DNA of 64,000 nucleotides from Progne subis subis (Eukaryota > Chordata > Aves > Passeriformes > Hirundinidae). Shown here piece by piece: positions 24,921 to 35,966 of the stretch. Each line of letters begins with the position of its first letter. Positions within the stretch are counted from its first letter, which is position 1. Position numbers and translations under genes: made by a program. Under the pieces are notes generated by a model that was not told the origin of the DNA, made no database searches, and saw nothing but the letters and a program-made list of their open reading frames with translations. The stretch spans positions 124,001 through 188,000 of the forward strand of contig JAKJHU010000376.1 of NCBI GenBank assembly GCA_022316685.1, given 5' to 3'.

Positions 24921-25359
24921 GTGATGATGCTGGTCCTTCACCCAGGGTTTCACACAGGATGGATCTCATGGCAGCGACCCCAAATGTTCCGTTTGGAAAA
25001 AGAATAAATTTGGATCAGGCCAGCTCCCAAATCCCTCTCCTGAGGCAGCTGGGCAGATTCCAGCCTTGCCAGCATTCCAATCCCCTCCTTGCCCCTGTTA
25101 CAGCAGCACCAGCAGCTCTGTGTGCTCCCAGGGAAGGACAGACATGCACAGGGATGATGTGATGGGACATCTGAGATGGACAAAAAGAAAGGATTTATCT
25201 CCACCAAGGCTCTGGGGTGCTCTGCTGTAGGGCATGGGATTCCTGGGCTTGGAAATAAATGGATTAATGCCTCATCAGGCATCCTGGCAGGGTTGGGTGA
25301 GGTTTTGGGTGAGGTTTTGGATGGATGTGTTTAATCATTTCTCTTTAAACCAGTCATGT

Positions 25360-25660
25360 CTTGGAGGGGGACTTTGGACAAGGGCCTGGAGTGACAAGAA
25401 AATGGCGAATGGCCTGAGGACGAAGGGCAGGGTTAGACGGGATATTAGGGAGAAATTCTTCCCTGTGAGGGTGGGAAAGCCCTGGAATAGATTTCCCAGA
25501 GAAGCTGTGGCTGCCTCTGGATTCCTGGAAGCGTCCAAGGCCAGGTTGGAGCAGCCTGAGATACTGGAAGATGTCCCTGCCTGTGGCTGGGGTGGAATGG
25601 GATGAGCTTTAAGGTCCCTTCTAAACCAGCCCAGCCTGGAATTCAGTGATTCCATGTCTT
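25360..25660 (+). mobile_element. CR1 LINE 3' fragment, plus orientation
   Basis: The order GGACTTTGGACAAGGGCCTG, GTTAGACGGGATATTAGG, AAATTCTTCCCTGTGAGGGT, CCTGGAATAGATTTCCCAGA, AAGGCCAGGTTGGAGCAGCC, AAGGTCCCTTCTAAACCAGC matches the avian CR1 3' UTR and reads toward plus. The 5' truncation is typical. The element lies about 350 bp past the 3' end of chitinase gene A. Confidence 0.92.
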
Positions 25661-26099
25661 CCACAGGCTTTAAAACCCTGGAGAAACAAACTGCCTTTAT
25701 CCTTGTGGGTTTTTGTGGTGTTGTTTTGTTTTTTTTTTTTTTTTTTTTACCTATGGCAAGGATGAAGTGCTCCATTTCTATAAAAAAACAGCTAAAAATT
25801 TCCTCTTCACCCCAGATTTGTGACTGAACAAAGAGGAATAACAGCTTCCTGGCCTGCAATCACTTTTCTTCTCCATTTGTTGCCGGAAGACTCCTGGAAA
25901 ATCCCTCCCTCCACGGCTGGGAGGAATAGCGGGCAACATTGACACCTGCTGTCGGGACTTTTAATAGCCGCGCACTCCCGTAGAGCCAAGAGCATGAAAA
26001 CAGCCAGAAAAAAAGGACTGGTCACAGAAAGTTTTATTTAATCATCATTATTGCACACAATGAAATCCGAGGGATGGATTGGCTGCAGAAGGGTTGGGA

Positions 26100-29000
26100 T
26101 CACTGGGGCCAGTTGCAGCAGGTACAGACGGGGTCGAAGACCAGCCCCTGCTCACAGCTCTGCAGGAAGGTCTGGCCGTTCAGGCAGCTGTAGAAGTTCC
26201 TCTTGTTGTTGGGGTCTGCGTAGATCCCGTTGGGTTTCCCGGCGCAGAAGCCAGAGCCGCCGGAGCCGCCGGAGCCGCTGCTGCTGGTGGTGGTGGGAGC
26301 CTCGGTGATGGGAGGCAGGGGCTCAGCGGGGGGAACGCAGTCTGGGATCGAAGAATTCAAAGTAGGAAAAGGTTTATTTTCATGTTCCCAGCATTTCAAC
26401 CCTCCCACGCCTCCACAGGGAGCTTGGGAGTCTCCATCAAGGAGCTGCTCCCGTTGGTGGTGGTGGGAGCCTTGAATGGGAGGAGGGGGGAACACAGTCC
26501 GGAATTCAGGCAGGAGAGGGTTGAAAGGGTTTCATCCCTCCCACACCTCCATAGGAATTTTGGGAGTCTCCATCAAGGAGCTGCTCCCGCTCTCCACTCA
26601 CCGCCGCTCTGCAGCCCCAGGCCCTTCTTCAGGGTGGAGATCAGGGGGTATTTGCCTTCCTTGCAGAAATCCCCAGTGAAGTCATCCATGTCCAGGGCCC
26701 AGACCATGGCACCTCCAAAGTTGTTCTTCTTCAGCCAATCCACCTGTGGGGAGCAAAATCCCAGTGAGCCCCAGGAACTGATCCCACAGGAGGCTCCAGC
26801 CTGGTCCCAGCACAGCCCCCCGCCCCCGGACCTTGAGGCCGAAGCTCTTGATGTTGTCATAGCCGACCCACTCGCTGCCCTGGTAGGCGTAGGGAACATC
26901 CTGGGGTTCATCCCAAGCCTGGGTGGCTCCAGAACTCAGAAGAGTGCAGATCTAAGGACAAGGAAGCAGAAATGTTATCCACAAAAAGGGGAAAGCCCAG
27001 GCTCTGCCACTGCCTTGGCTTTATCCTCTGGTTTTGTGCCGCTTCCCTGTTCCCTGAGAACACAACTCCTTCCTGGCAATTCCATGGATGGCTTTGTGTC
27101 TGAGCCATGAAGAAAACTCTGTGGGAGCTTCCTGATAAATTCCTTCAAATGATTTGAGAAAGGAATGTGACGGGAATTTCCATACCTCGTAGTAAGCCAG
27201 AGTTCCAGCCTCCCTGGTGTAGGGCCCAGCAGGGCCAGGCCCAGATGCTGGAGCTCCAACAGAGGTGTCGGATGGGTTCTGCAGGGTGAAGCTCTTCCCG
27301 TAGGTTGGGAATCCCACAAGGAGCTTCTCAGCTGGGGCACCATTGCTCTTCCAATAATTCATGGCGTATTCCTGCGAGAAACCAGCCCTGCTCGGGTCTT
27401 TGCTAGGATTTGTAGGATGAATTCCTCAAAATCTCCTTGGGGAAGCTGCCAAGGATCTGAGACCCTGTGAGTGTCCCAGAAAAACACTCACGACATTGAA
27501 GTATTTGTAGTCTCCGCTGTCAGCAGGGCCAGCGTACAGGGGGCTGTTCTCACCAGTGTTCCTCTCCCAGGATCCATGGAAGTCGTAGGTCATCACGTGG
27601 ATGTAATCCAGGTACCTGTGGGCAGCGGGGGCTGTGTCCTCACCTGAGGCACCAGGGCGGAGGGTGCCCGGTCACCCGACAGCCCCTGCACATGGGGGGC
27701 TCCCCCAGGGGCTCTTTCACTTCAGTGCTTCCAGGAAACCCCTCAAATCCCACCAGAGACACTGGACTTTGCCACTCACTTGCCCAGCTCAGCAATCTCG
27801 TAGCCAGCCTGGATGGTGGAAAGTCCTGCAGCAACGGCGGCAGTGACCATGAGCCGGGGCCGGTTGCTCTGCCTAGCTTCCTGCTCAAAGGCTGCCAGCA
27901 ATTCCTGAGGGATCCAAGGGACAGTCATCGCCTGGGGGCTCTGGGATGGGGCTTTGCAGCCACCCAGAGCTCAGAGGCCAGAGCTGTGGCCAGCAGAGCC
28001 TGGAGCCAAGCCCACCTTAACCAGGACGGTGAAGAGAGCCTTGTCCTGGGCAGGGCTGCCCCTGGAGCCAGGGTATTCCCAGTCCAGGTCCAGCCCGTCA
28101 AACTGATACTGCCTCAGGAATTTGATGACGGACTTGATGAAGGTCTGGCGGTTCTCAGGAGATGAGACCATGGTGGTGAACCTGGGCAAGCAGAGCAGGA
28201 GAGAGGTGGGGTTTCCATGGAGACCCTTCCTCCTCTCATTCGCTTTCCAGGCTGCTATTTAGGGCAGGACATGGTTTGAACTCACTTCTGTGTGCCAAAA
28301 TTCCATCCTCCAATGGCCAGCAGCGTCTTCAGATCTTTGTTCCTGCAAGGGAAGAGGCAGGACCCTGAGTTATTGCATGTCCACAGCAACCCGAGCCACT
28401 GTCCCCATGCTCAGGGGATGGGTCTGTCACGCTACCCTGCCCTGTCCGTGGCTCTCTCCCTCTTCACTCAGCATCCCACACCCGGAGCTGCTGTCACCGA
28501 GCTCAGCCTGAACCCCAGGGAAGAGCTGGGAGGGAGCAGCAGCTGTGGCCGAGGCTCCCGGCACTCACTGGTTCTTGAGGCCGTTGAAGGACTTGTACAG
28601 GGTCTCGTCATTCCATTCGTAGGTGGTGATCTCATTGTTGTTCATGCCGGCAAAGGCGTAGATCAGGTGGTTGCATAGGCACGGGTCGACATTTTCAGGG
28701 GTGAACTTGCCCAGGCCAGGTCTGTACTGGGCCCAGTTGGTGAAGTAACAGGTCAGCACATAGGCAGTGCCTGCGGGGACACACCGGGCATGGAGGGGCT
28801 GCGGTGCCCTGGGCACAGCCCGGCCCCTCGGGCACATCATCCCCACGCTGCCGCCGGCAAAGGCCCGGGCACAGCCCCCTGTGCGGGGCGGGGGCTCCGG
28901 GAAGGGGCAGCGGGGCTGGGCATCCCTCGGGCACCGCTGGGCTCCCCGCCACAGCCCCGCAGCCGGCGCCTTCCTCCTCTGCGCCCGGGCAGGGCTCGGT

Positions 29001-29647
29001 GCCGCCGCCTCCGCTGCCCTTCAGCTCCTGACTCGGGCTCGGTGCCCCGGACGGACCCGTCCTGCCCGGGAGGCAGCGCGGGGCTCCTGCAGGAGCTGGT
29101 TCAGGGAAGCAGCACCTACCGAGGTGGGCGTTCAGCAGCAGCGCCAGGCCTGGCAGGGCACAAGGAAACAACAGAGGGGTCACTGTTTGCTCTTAGAAAC
29201 GCAGAGCACTGCTGCAAGGCTCTGCTCCCAAGCTGAGGCAGAGGAGTTATTCTAGAGAAGAGGCTAACATTTGTCCAAGTATTTCCAGTAAAGCTTGTCA
29301 AATCATTTCAGGTGAAAGCGTAGAAAAGGAACCAAGCGGGTGCCAAAGCAGACATTTGATTTTTGGATTTAAGTTAGAAAGCACATTTCAGTTCCACCCT
29401 GCAGTGAACTCCGTCCATGCTCAAAGCAGAACAGATCCCCAACCACACCAACACTAAAGAACAGATGTCTCCATCCCCCAAGGAAATTGTGAAACCTTTG
29501 ACAGAAAAGAGAGAGCAGCATTTCTATCCCTCCACCCCCCTGTACCGGCAGCAGAGTGACAGTGCCAGAGCCTCCAGCCCTGGTCAGGAAGGCAGAGAGC
29601 TCCAGTTTGCAGCAGCACTCACCGGTGAGCAGAGTGAGCTTGGCCAT
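26100..29647 (-). CDS. CHIA: Acidic chitinase (CHIA/AMCase), gene A, full length with CBM14
   Basis: A secreted GH18 endochitinase that cleaves beta-1,4-GlcNAc polymers. Eleven coding exons on minus: 29647-29623, 29149-29120, 28770-28569, 28342-28286, 28181-28016, 27904-27780, 27615-27492, 27371-27186, 26951-26832, 26743-26602, 26341-26100. All splice phases agree; 1,419 nt give 472 aa (human about 476). The signal peptide is [21 protein letters not shown], cleaved before Tyr22. The catalytic motif [12 protein letters not shown] puts the acid/base Glu at 140. MTYD (210-213), Trp31, Trp99 and Trp218 are kept. Cys49 (DPCLC) and Cys394 (GDCVPP) are both present, the pair that forms an AMCase disulfide in mammals (recalled). 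A Gly/Ser linker ([12 protein letters not shown]) leads to a C-terminal CBM14 domain with six cysteines ending CTCCNWPQ. The polyadenylation signal is at 26038-26033. CHIT1 and CHIA are hard to separate in birds; the match is closest to CHIA. Confidence 0.95.
26284..26590. repeat. Tandem duplication of the CBM14 exon's acceptor end
   Basis: Copy 1 (about 26284-26452) covers the first third of exon 11, its acceptor and adjacent intron. Copy 2 (about 26453-26590) repeats GGTGGTGGTGGGAGCCT, GGGGGGAACRCAGTC, AGGGAGCTTGGGAGTCTCC and ATCAAGGAGCTGCTCC in the same order within intron 10. In copy 2 the minus-strand acceptor CCCAG has become TCCGG, so it should not splice. Confidence 0.8.
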
Positions 29648-30209
29648 CTTGGACCAGGACTGCTGTGCTCAGCCTCTCTCCCACTTTTATATCCTGCTGC
29701 CAGTCTGGGATCAACAGCGATGGACAAACATTACGAAACCTGGCAGAGAGCGGCGTCACCAAATCTGACACCAGGACAATGGGCCCGAGCCCTCCAGCTG
29801 GAGGGGTCACTGCTGTGGGGCTGTGCCACGTCCTGGTGCTGCAAGAGCAGATAAAGAATGGGATTAGATTGCTTTGATTGTTCCAAGTGTTGTTTCCATG
29901 TTTCTGTCACCCCTGGCCACTGCACAGGGACCGATGGCTGAAGTGTGTGACCTTGTGCTGTCCTTGAGCCTTTCCCCAGGGGGTGGCACCGCCAAACCCA
30001 AGCTTTGGGCTTTGCCAGGCTTGGGTGTCCTTGGTGGGACCGTCCTGAGGCAGGACGGAGTGGGGCTCTGGCTCCAGCAGCCCTGGGAATGTTGGAGGCT
30101 GTGGGATCTGGGCTCGCTCACTATGGGCAGCGCTGGGACAGAGGGACCTGGGTGGTCTGAGCTGTGTCTTGCCTGCCCAGCTGAGCTGGGATCTCCTCAG
30201 GGAAGCAGA
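28715..30209 (+). repeat. Inverted repeat arm 1 (1,495 bp), 5' half of chitinase gene A
   Basis: Every position p pairs with 62067-p in arm 2 (31858-33352) with no offset along the whole length, and translated segments across the arms are identical. The arm contains the gene A promoter and exons 1, 2 and the beginning of 3, plus introns 1-2 and about 560 bp upstream of the start codon. Identity stops sharply at both ends: at 30209/31858 on the inside, and within exon 3 at 28715/33352 on the outside, beyond which exon sequence is diverged paralog. Confidence 0.95.
29685..29691 (-). promoter_or_regulatory. CHIA: TATA box of chitinase gene A
   Basis: TATAAAA on the minus strand within CAGGATATAAAAGTGGGAG, about 40 bp upstream of the start codon. 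It is identical in context to the gene B TATA box because both lie in the inverted repeat arms. Confidence 0.8.
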
Positions 30210-31857
30210 GGAAGTTTCTTTGTTTTTTGGAGGTTAAACTCTTCAAAGGATGCCCCAGAAGATGGGGCAGTTAATTTTCCTCACATTTATCCCCTCCTCT
30301 TCCTGCTCCGCTCTTTCCCAAACTGAGACATGCCGTGTTGCCAAGCATTCCCATTTTTCCTTAAGTGAAGGTCCTTCAGCTAGATGCCTCAAAATATCCT
30401 TCCTACATTTTTATTTTCATCCTCTGTCCAGGTGGAGACTCCAAGCTCTCACCCTGTGTGAAGTGATTGGGGATTTCTTCCCTTTTGCCCACTCAGTAGT
30501 GGGCACACCGCTGTGTCCCTGCACTGGGATGTTTAATTCCTTTTGGAGTGACATGAAGGTGACTTTCCCGGAGGTCACCCAGCCTTGGATGAATGGAAGC
30601 CTGGAAAACAGCTTGGCATCAGATGCTGGCTGACCTGCAGATTAAATGTGCCAGCCAGAGCCTATGGGATATGGTGCAGGCACGGGGTGGGATACAGCTG
30701 ATAACAGGACAACATCCTCAAGGAGTATTTTTCCAATGTTTTTCTTGGTTGATAAAGTCCCAGGGTACAAATTCAACCGGGATAGATCTGGAAAATCCTA
30801 CCCTCACTGACCTCTGGAGCATTTTCAGCTCTGTTATCCATGGAAGGTGTTTTAGTGTGAAAAGGAGAGCATTTGGTGCAGGCTCAAGGACGCTGATTTG
30901 TGCTCATGTGAGGGTGGCAAACTCAGATCCTGGAATTTTCCTTCAGGATTTTCCTTCAGGACTTTTCCTGTCCTCCTGTTATAACAAAGGTGGTTTGCCC
31001 TGAGTTCCCTGGGGGTGGTGGAAGGTAGCAAAGGGCACAAGAATTGGTCCCTGCTGAAAGAATTCCAATTGAAAAGAGCAGACAGGGACCTTCCAACTAT
31101 TCCAGTGTTGGGTTGCAGAGAGATTCTGCCACTCTGGGCTTTTCCTGCTACATCTTCCCTCTAAAACTCTCATCCCACTGATTCCACGGCTGTTGGGATG
31201 CAGTCTGTCTGTCCTTCTGCTCTTTCCTGATGGCTCATGGAGAAGAGACCCTGATACTCCTGTTGTGCCCAGCTCAGCAGTGCCCAGATGCTCCTTCCAG
31301 GATGGTTCCTTTAAACTTTCTCCTCCTTTTTGTCCTGGAAATTTGGCAGATTCAGGGATGGCACCGGCACAGCCAGGGGTGTTTTTGACAGGAAAAAATC
31401 CCAAAAACCTGACACCAGGACGATGAGCCTGAGCACTCCAGCTGGAGGGGTCACTGCTGAGGGCCTGTGCCATGTCCTGGTGCTGCAAGAGCACATAAAG
31501 AGTGGGATTAGATTGCTTTGATTGTTCCAAATGTTGTTTTTAACAACAGCTTTTTGTCCCCACTGGCAACTGGACAGGGATCTTGGGCTGTCCTTGAGTG
31601 CTTCCAGAGACGTTGGCGCTACCAAAAAAAATGTGTGGCACAAGGGCTTGGTCTCCTTGGGTTGATGGAAACAAAGTGAATCAGAATCAGTTTCTTCTGC
31701 ATTGTCCTCCCACTTGTTCTTGTGACCATGGGTGTCAGGAGATTAGGGAAAGAAGATGACAAAAACAAAGCCTCTTACAGAAGAATTTTTCTGTGTCAGG
31801 TGGAGAATGACTCAGTAAAAACCAATGTGGTTTTTCTGTAGTGATGGGATTCTCCTG
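30210..31857. other. Spacer between the inverted repeat arms
   Basis: 1,648 bp with no gene recognised. The two sides are unrelated except that 31404-31625 is a diverged extra copy of the chitinase upstream sequence. The ORFs on both strands lack family resemblance. This is the shared 5' territory between two divergently transcribed chitinases, so enhancers for both may lie here. Confidence 0.8.
31404..31625 (-). repeat. Diverged third copy of chitinase upstream region
   Basis: CTGACACCAGGACGATGAG, CTCCAGCTGGAGGGGTCACT, GTCCTGGTGCTGCAAGAGCA and GGGATTAGATTGCTTTGATT match arm 1 at about 29769-29990 in the same orientation, roughly 80-85% by eye at the left end and weaker to the right. It is orientated as the upstream region of a leftward gene, but no TATA box or chitinase exon 1 follows at the expected place. 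Confidence 0.8.
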
Positions 31858-33352
31858 TCTGCTTCCCTGAGGAGATCCCAGCTCAGCTGGGCAGGCAAGA
31901 CACAGCTCAGACCACCCAGGTCCCTCTGTCCCAGCGCTGCCCATAGTGAGCGAGCCCAGATCCCACAGCCTCCAACATTCCCAGGGCTGCTGGAGCCAGA
32001 GCCCCACTCCGTCCTGCCTCAGGACGGTCCCACCAAGGACACCCAAGCCTGGCAAAGCCCAAAGCTTGGGTTTGGCGGTGCCACCCCCTGGGGAAAGGCT
32101 CAAGGACAGCACAAGGTCACACACTTCAGCCATCGGTCCCTGTGCAGTGGCCAGGGGTGACAGAAACATGGAAACAACACTTGGAACAATCAAAGCAATC
32201 TAATCCCATTCTTTATCTGCTCTTGCAGCACCAGGACGTGGCACAGCCCCACAGCAGTGACCCCTCCAGCTGGAGGGCTCGGGCCCATTGTCCTGGTGTC
32301 AGATTTGGTGACGCCGCTCTCTGCCAGGTTTCGTAATGTTTGTCCATCGCTGTTGATCCCAGACTGGCAGCAGGATATAAAAGTGGGAGAGAGGCTGAGC
32401 ACAGCAGTCCTGGTCCAAGATGGCCAAGCTCACTCTGCTCACCGGTGAGTGCTGCTGCAAACTGGAGCTCTCTGCCTTCCTGACCAGGGCTGGAGGCTCT
32501 GGCACTGTCACTCTGCTGCCGGTACAGGGGGGTGGAGGGATAGAAATGCTGCTCTCTCTTTTCTGTCAAAGGTTTCACAATTTCCTTGGGGGATGGAGAC
32601 ATCTGTTCTTTAGTGTTGGTGTGGTTGGGGATCTGTTCTGCTTTGAGCATGGACGGAGTTCACTGCAGGGTGGAACTGAAATGTGCTTTCTAACTTAAAT
32701 CCAAAAATCAAATGTCTGCTTTGGCACCCGCTTGGTTCCTTTTCTACGCTTTCACCTGAAATGATTTGACAAGCTTTACTGGAAATACTTGGACAAATGT
32801 TAGCCTCTTCTCTAGAATAACTCCTCTGCCTCAGCTTGGGAGCAGAGCCTTGCAGCAGTGCTCTGCGTTTCTAAGAGCAAACAGTGACCCCTCTGTTGTT
32901 TCCTTGTGCCCTGCCAGGCCTGGCGCTGCTGCTGAACGCCCACCTCGGTAGGTGCTGCTTCCCTGAACCAGCTCCTGCAGGAGCCCCGCGCTGCCTCCCG
33001 GGCAGGACGGGTCCGTCCGGGGCACCGAGCCCGAGTCAGGAGCTGAAGGGCAGCGGAGGCGGCGGCACCGAGCCCTGCCCGGGCGCAGAGGAGGAAGGCG
33101 CCGGCTGCGGGGCTGTGGCGGGGAGCCCAGCGGTGCCCGAGGGATGCCCAGCCCCGCTGCCCCTTCCCGGAGCCCCCGCCCCGCACAGGGGGCTGTGCCC
33201 GGGCCTTTGCCGGCGGCAGCGTGGGGATGATGTGCCCGAGGGGCCGGGCTGTGCCCAGGGCACCGCAGCCCCTCCATGCCCGGTGTGTCCCCGCAGGCAC
33301 TGCCTATGTGCTGACCTGTTACTTCACCAACTGGGCCCAGTACAGACCTGGC
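31858..33352 (-). repeat. Inverted repeat arm 2 (1,495 bp), 5' half of chitinase gene B
   Basis: Mirror image of 28715-30209 around the centre 31033.5. It contains the gene B promoter, exons 1-2 and 56 nt of exon 3. The first mismatches at the outer edge fall after GACCTGGC in exon 3. Confidence 0.95.
32376..32382 (+). promoter_or_regulatory. TATA box of chitinase gene B
   Basis: TATAAAA 38 bp upstream of the ATG, giving an expected transcription start close to 32,405 and a very short 5' UTR, as is typical of highly expressed secreted-protein genes. Confidence 0.8.
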
Positions 33353-35279
33353 GAGGGCAAATACACCCCTGAGAACATCGACCCGAACTTGTGCAGCCAC
33401 CTGATCTATGCCTTTGCCGGCATGAACAACAATGAGATCACCACCTACGAGTGGAACGACGAGACCCTGTACAAGTCCTTCAACGGCCTCAAGAACCAGT
33501 GAGTGCCGGGAGCCTCGGCCACAGCTGCTGCTCCTTCTATGGCAGGCAGGGCAGGGCAGGGCAGGGGGACAGCACTGTCCCCTGAGCATGGGGACAGCAG
33601 TGGCGAGCACTGCTCATTGGCCTTTGGCCTTTCCCACCAAAAGGACCTGGCCTGCAAAGGCGATGGTGACACCAAACCCTTGGGTCAGTCCGCTTGCTGT
33701 CCCTTCCTTGCAGGAACAGGAACCTGAAGACCCTGCTGGCCATTGGAGGATGGAATTTCGGCACACAGAAGTGAGTTCAAACCAGCTTTTTCCAATAATG
33801 ACTCCCAAGAAAGGGAGGGAGAGGAGGAAGGGGCTCCATTCCAACCCCATCTCTGTTGTGCTCTGCTTGCTCAGGTTCACCACCATGGTCTCCACACCCC
33901 AGAACCGCCAGACCTTCATCAACTCTGTGGTCAGGTTCCTGCGCCAGTATGGATTCGACGGGCTAGACCTGGACTGGGAATACCCCGGCTCCAGGGGCAG
34001 CCCTGCCCAGGACAAGGCTCTCTTCACCGTCCTGGTTAAGGTGGGCTTGGCTCCAGGCTCTGCTGGCCACAGCTCTGGCCTCTGAGCTCTGGGTGGCTGC
34101 AAAGCCCCATCCCAGAGCCCCCAGGCGATGACTGTCCCTTGGATCCCTCAGGAATTGCTGGCAGCCTTTGAGCAGGAAGCTAGGCAGAGCAACCGGCCCC
34201 GGCTCATGGTCACTGCTGCTGTGGCTGGAGGACTTTCCACCATCCAGGCTGGCTATGAGATTGCTGAGCTGGGCAAGTGAGTGGCAAACCTGGGGTCACT
34301 GGTGGCACTAGGGTGGGCTCCTGGCAGTGAAAGCTGCAGAGAGCCCCTGAGGGAGCCCCATGTGCAGGAGGAGGGGCCATGGCTGGGGCTGATGACCGGG
34401 CACCCTCCGCCCTGGTGCCTCAGGTGAGGACACAGCCCCCGCTGCCCACAGGTACCTGGATTACATCCACGTGATGACCTACGACTTCCATGGGCCCTCG
34501 GATGGCTCCACGGGCGAGAACAGCCCCTTGTTCAGCAGTGGCAGCACCCTCAGTGTTGTGAGTGCCTTTGGGGCCCCTGACCCATGGCTCCTCTTGCCAC
34601 AGCACATCCTGGCCCGTGCCTGAACCGTGCTGGCTTTTCCAGGAATACGCCATGAACTACTGGAAGAACAACGGCGCTCCAGCTCAGAAGCTCCTGGTGG
34701 GATTCCCAACCTATGGGAAAACCTTCACCCTGCAGAACCCATCCAACACCGCTGTCGGAGCCCCAACCTCCGGACCTGGCCCTGCAGGACCCTACACTGG
34801 GGAGGCCGGGCTCTTGGCTTACTACGAGGTGCGTGTGGGACTCAGCCCGAGCACTGCAGGGGCGGCCTGGACACTGCTGGGACTCCCCAGCACGAATTCC
34901 TATCCTGGCCTACATTTCCACTGCCCTTTTTCCCAGATCTGCAGCTTCCTGAACTCCGGAGCCACTCAGGCTTGGGATGCCGCCGAGGACGTGCCCTACG
35001 CCTACAGGGGCAGTGAGTGGATCGGCTACGACAATGTCAGGAGCTTCGAACTCAAGGTCCGGGGGTGGGGGGCCATGGTGGGACCAGGCCAGAGGCTCCT
35101 GTGGGATCAGTTCCCGGGGCTCACTGGGATTTTGCTCCCCACAGGTGGATTGGCTGAAGAAAAACAACTTTGGAGGTGCCATGGTCTGGACCATCGACCT
35201 GGATGACTTCACTGGCACCTTCTGCCACCAGGGCAAATACCCCCTGATCTCCACCCTGAAGAAGGGCCTGGGGCTGTGA
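32420..35279 (+). CDS. Acidic chitinase-like gene B, lacks chitin-binding domain
   Basis: A secreted GH18 chitinase paralog of gene A. Ten coding exons: 32420-32444, 32918-32947, 33297-33498, 33714-33770, 33875-34040, 34152-34276, 34452-34557, 34643-34828, 34937-35056, 35145-35279; all phases agree and 1,152 nt give 383 aa. The signal peptide is identical to gene A. The catalytic motif [12 protein letters not shown] with Glu140 and MTYD is intact, so activity is plausible. Differences from gene A: residue 49 is Asn instead of Cys, residue 218 is Ser instead of the stacking Trp, a loop after TGENSPL is 6 residues shorter, and the stop falls right after KKGLGL, removing Cys394, the linker and CBM14. 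A donor-like GTGAGT survives at 35287 and a 3' UTR exon may begin at 35430. PIFO lies immediately downstream on the same strand, as CHIA-PIFO do in human. Confidence 0.93.
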
Positions 35280-35620
35280 ATGTGCCGTGAGTGCCACGGG
35301 AGGGATGCGGGGTTTATGTCCCAAAGGCTGCAGCGCTGGGAACGCTGTGGGGCCGTGCAAGTGGGGCAAGGAGGAGGGGGCATTACAAACATCGTCCCTT
35401 CCCCAAGGAAAATCCTGCTTTCTTTTCAGGCCTCAAGAGCTCTGCATAGCGCAGTCCTCACATTGCTGCAGCTGCTGAAGGTGCAGGTGGCAGTGCTGGA
35501 GGAGCTGCAGTGCCGATGGTGGGGACTAGCCATGGAGATCCCAATCCCGTTCCAGCCCAGTGATCCCTCTGATCCCATTGCACGCAATGAGAATGATTAA
35601 ATAAAGCTTTACGCAAAATC
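35280..35620 (+). other. 3' UTR of chitinase gene B, probably spliced
   Basis: After the stop at 35277-35279 a GTGAGT at 35287 sits where gene A splices into its CBM14 exon. A TTTTCAG acceptor at 35423-35429 could join a noncoding last exon from 35430. AATAAA at 35600-35605 marks the end. No CBM14 coding remnant is seen in 35280-35960. Confidence 0.6.
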
Positions 35621-35966
35621 AACAACTTCCTGTTTCAGCTCATTTTGTCCTTTGTGTTTTGTTGTTTCCTGCTTCACTTGGGACACTTGTGCTCTGGGAA
35701 GGGCTTGGATTTCATCCCAGCCTGGGATTTTTTGCTGCCCTTCCCTGACAGCCACTTGGAAACTGAGGGAGGAACTGTTGTCACATCCCCATGGCTTTGA
35801 CATCACAACCTCAGGCTGTTCCCCAAAGCCAGCCCAGCACGTTCCACAGGAAAAAGCCGAATCCTCGGCTTTCCCCTGCTCCCTCCCCGTGTTGCCATCC
35901 CCCTGCTCCTTGGCTGTAACAACTGGAGCACGCAGACCCCATCCCAGGAAGCTGTGGCAGGGCAGG

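Larger units (their letters stand above)
11020..26014. other. Intergenic region between BTG2 and chitinase gene A
   Basis: 15 kb without a recognisable gene. I checked the longer open frames (for example 14262-15254 plus, 14933-15535 minus, 21093-21830 minus). None shows a known domain, and codon content looks like random GC-rich sequence. Content seen: homopolymers, a T/C-rich tract, CR1 LINE fragments and two patches dense in TAAT/ATTA. No RNA gene is recognised. Confidence 0.6.

Noticed and set aside
26079..27110. 343-codon plus-strand frame
   Set aside because: Antisense shadow of chitinase gene A exons 8-11.
26100..35279. Assignment of either chitinase as CHI3L1-type lectin (inactive)
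   Set aside because: Both keep the catalytic Glu140 and the DxxDxDxE motif, which CHI3L1-type proteins lack.
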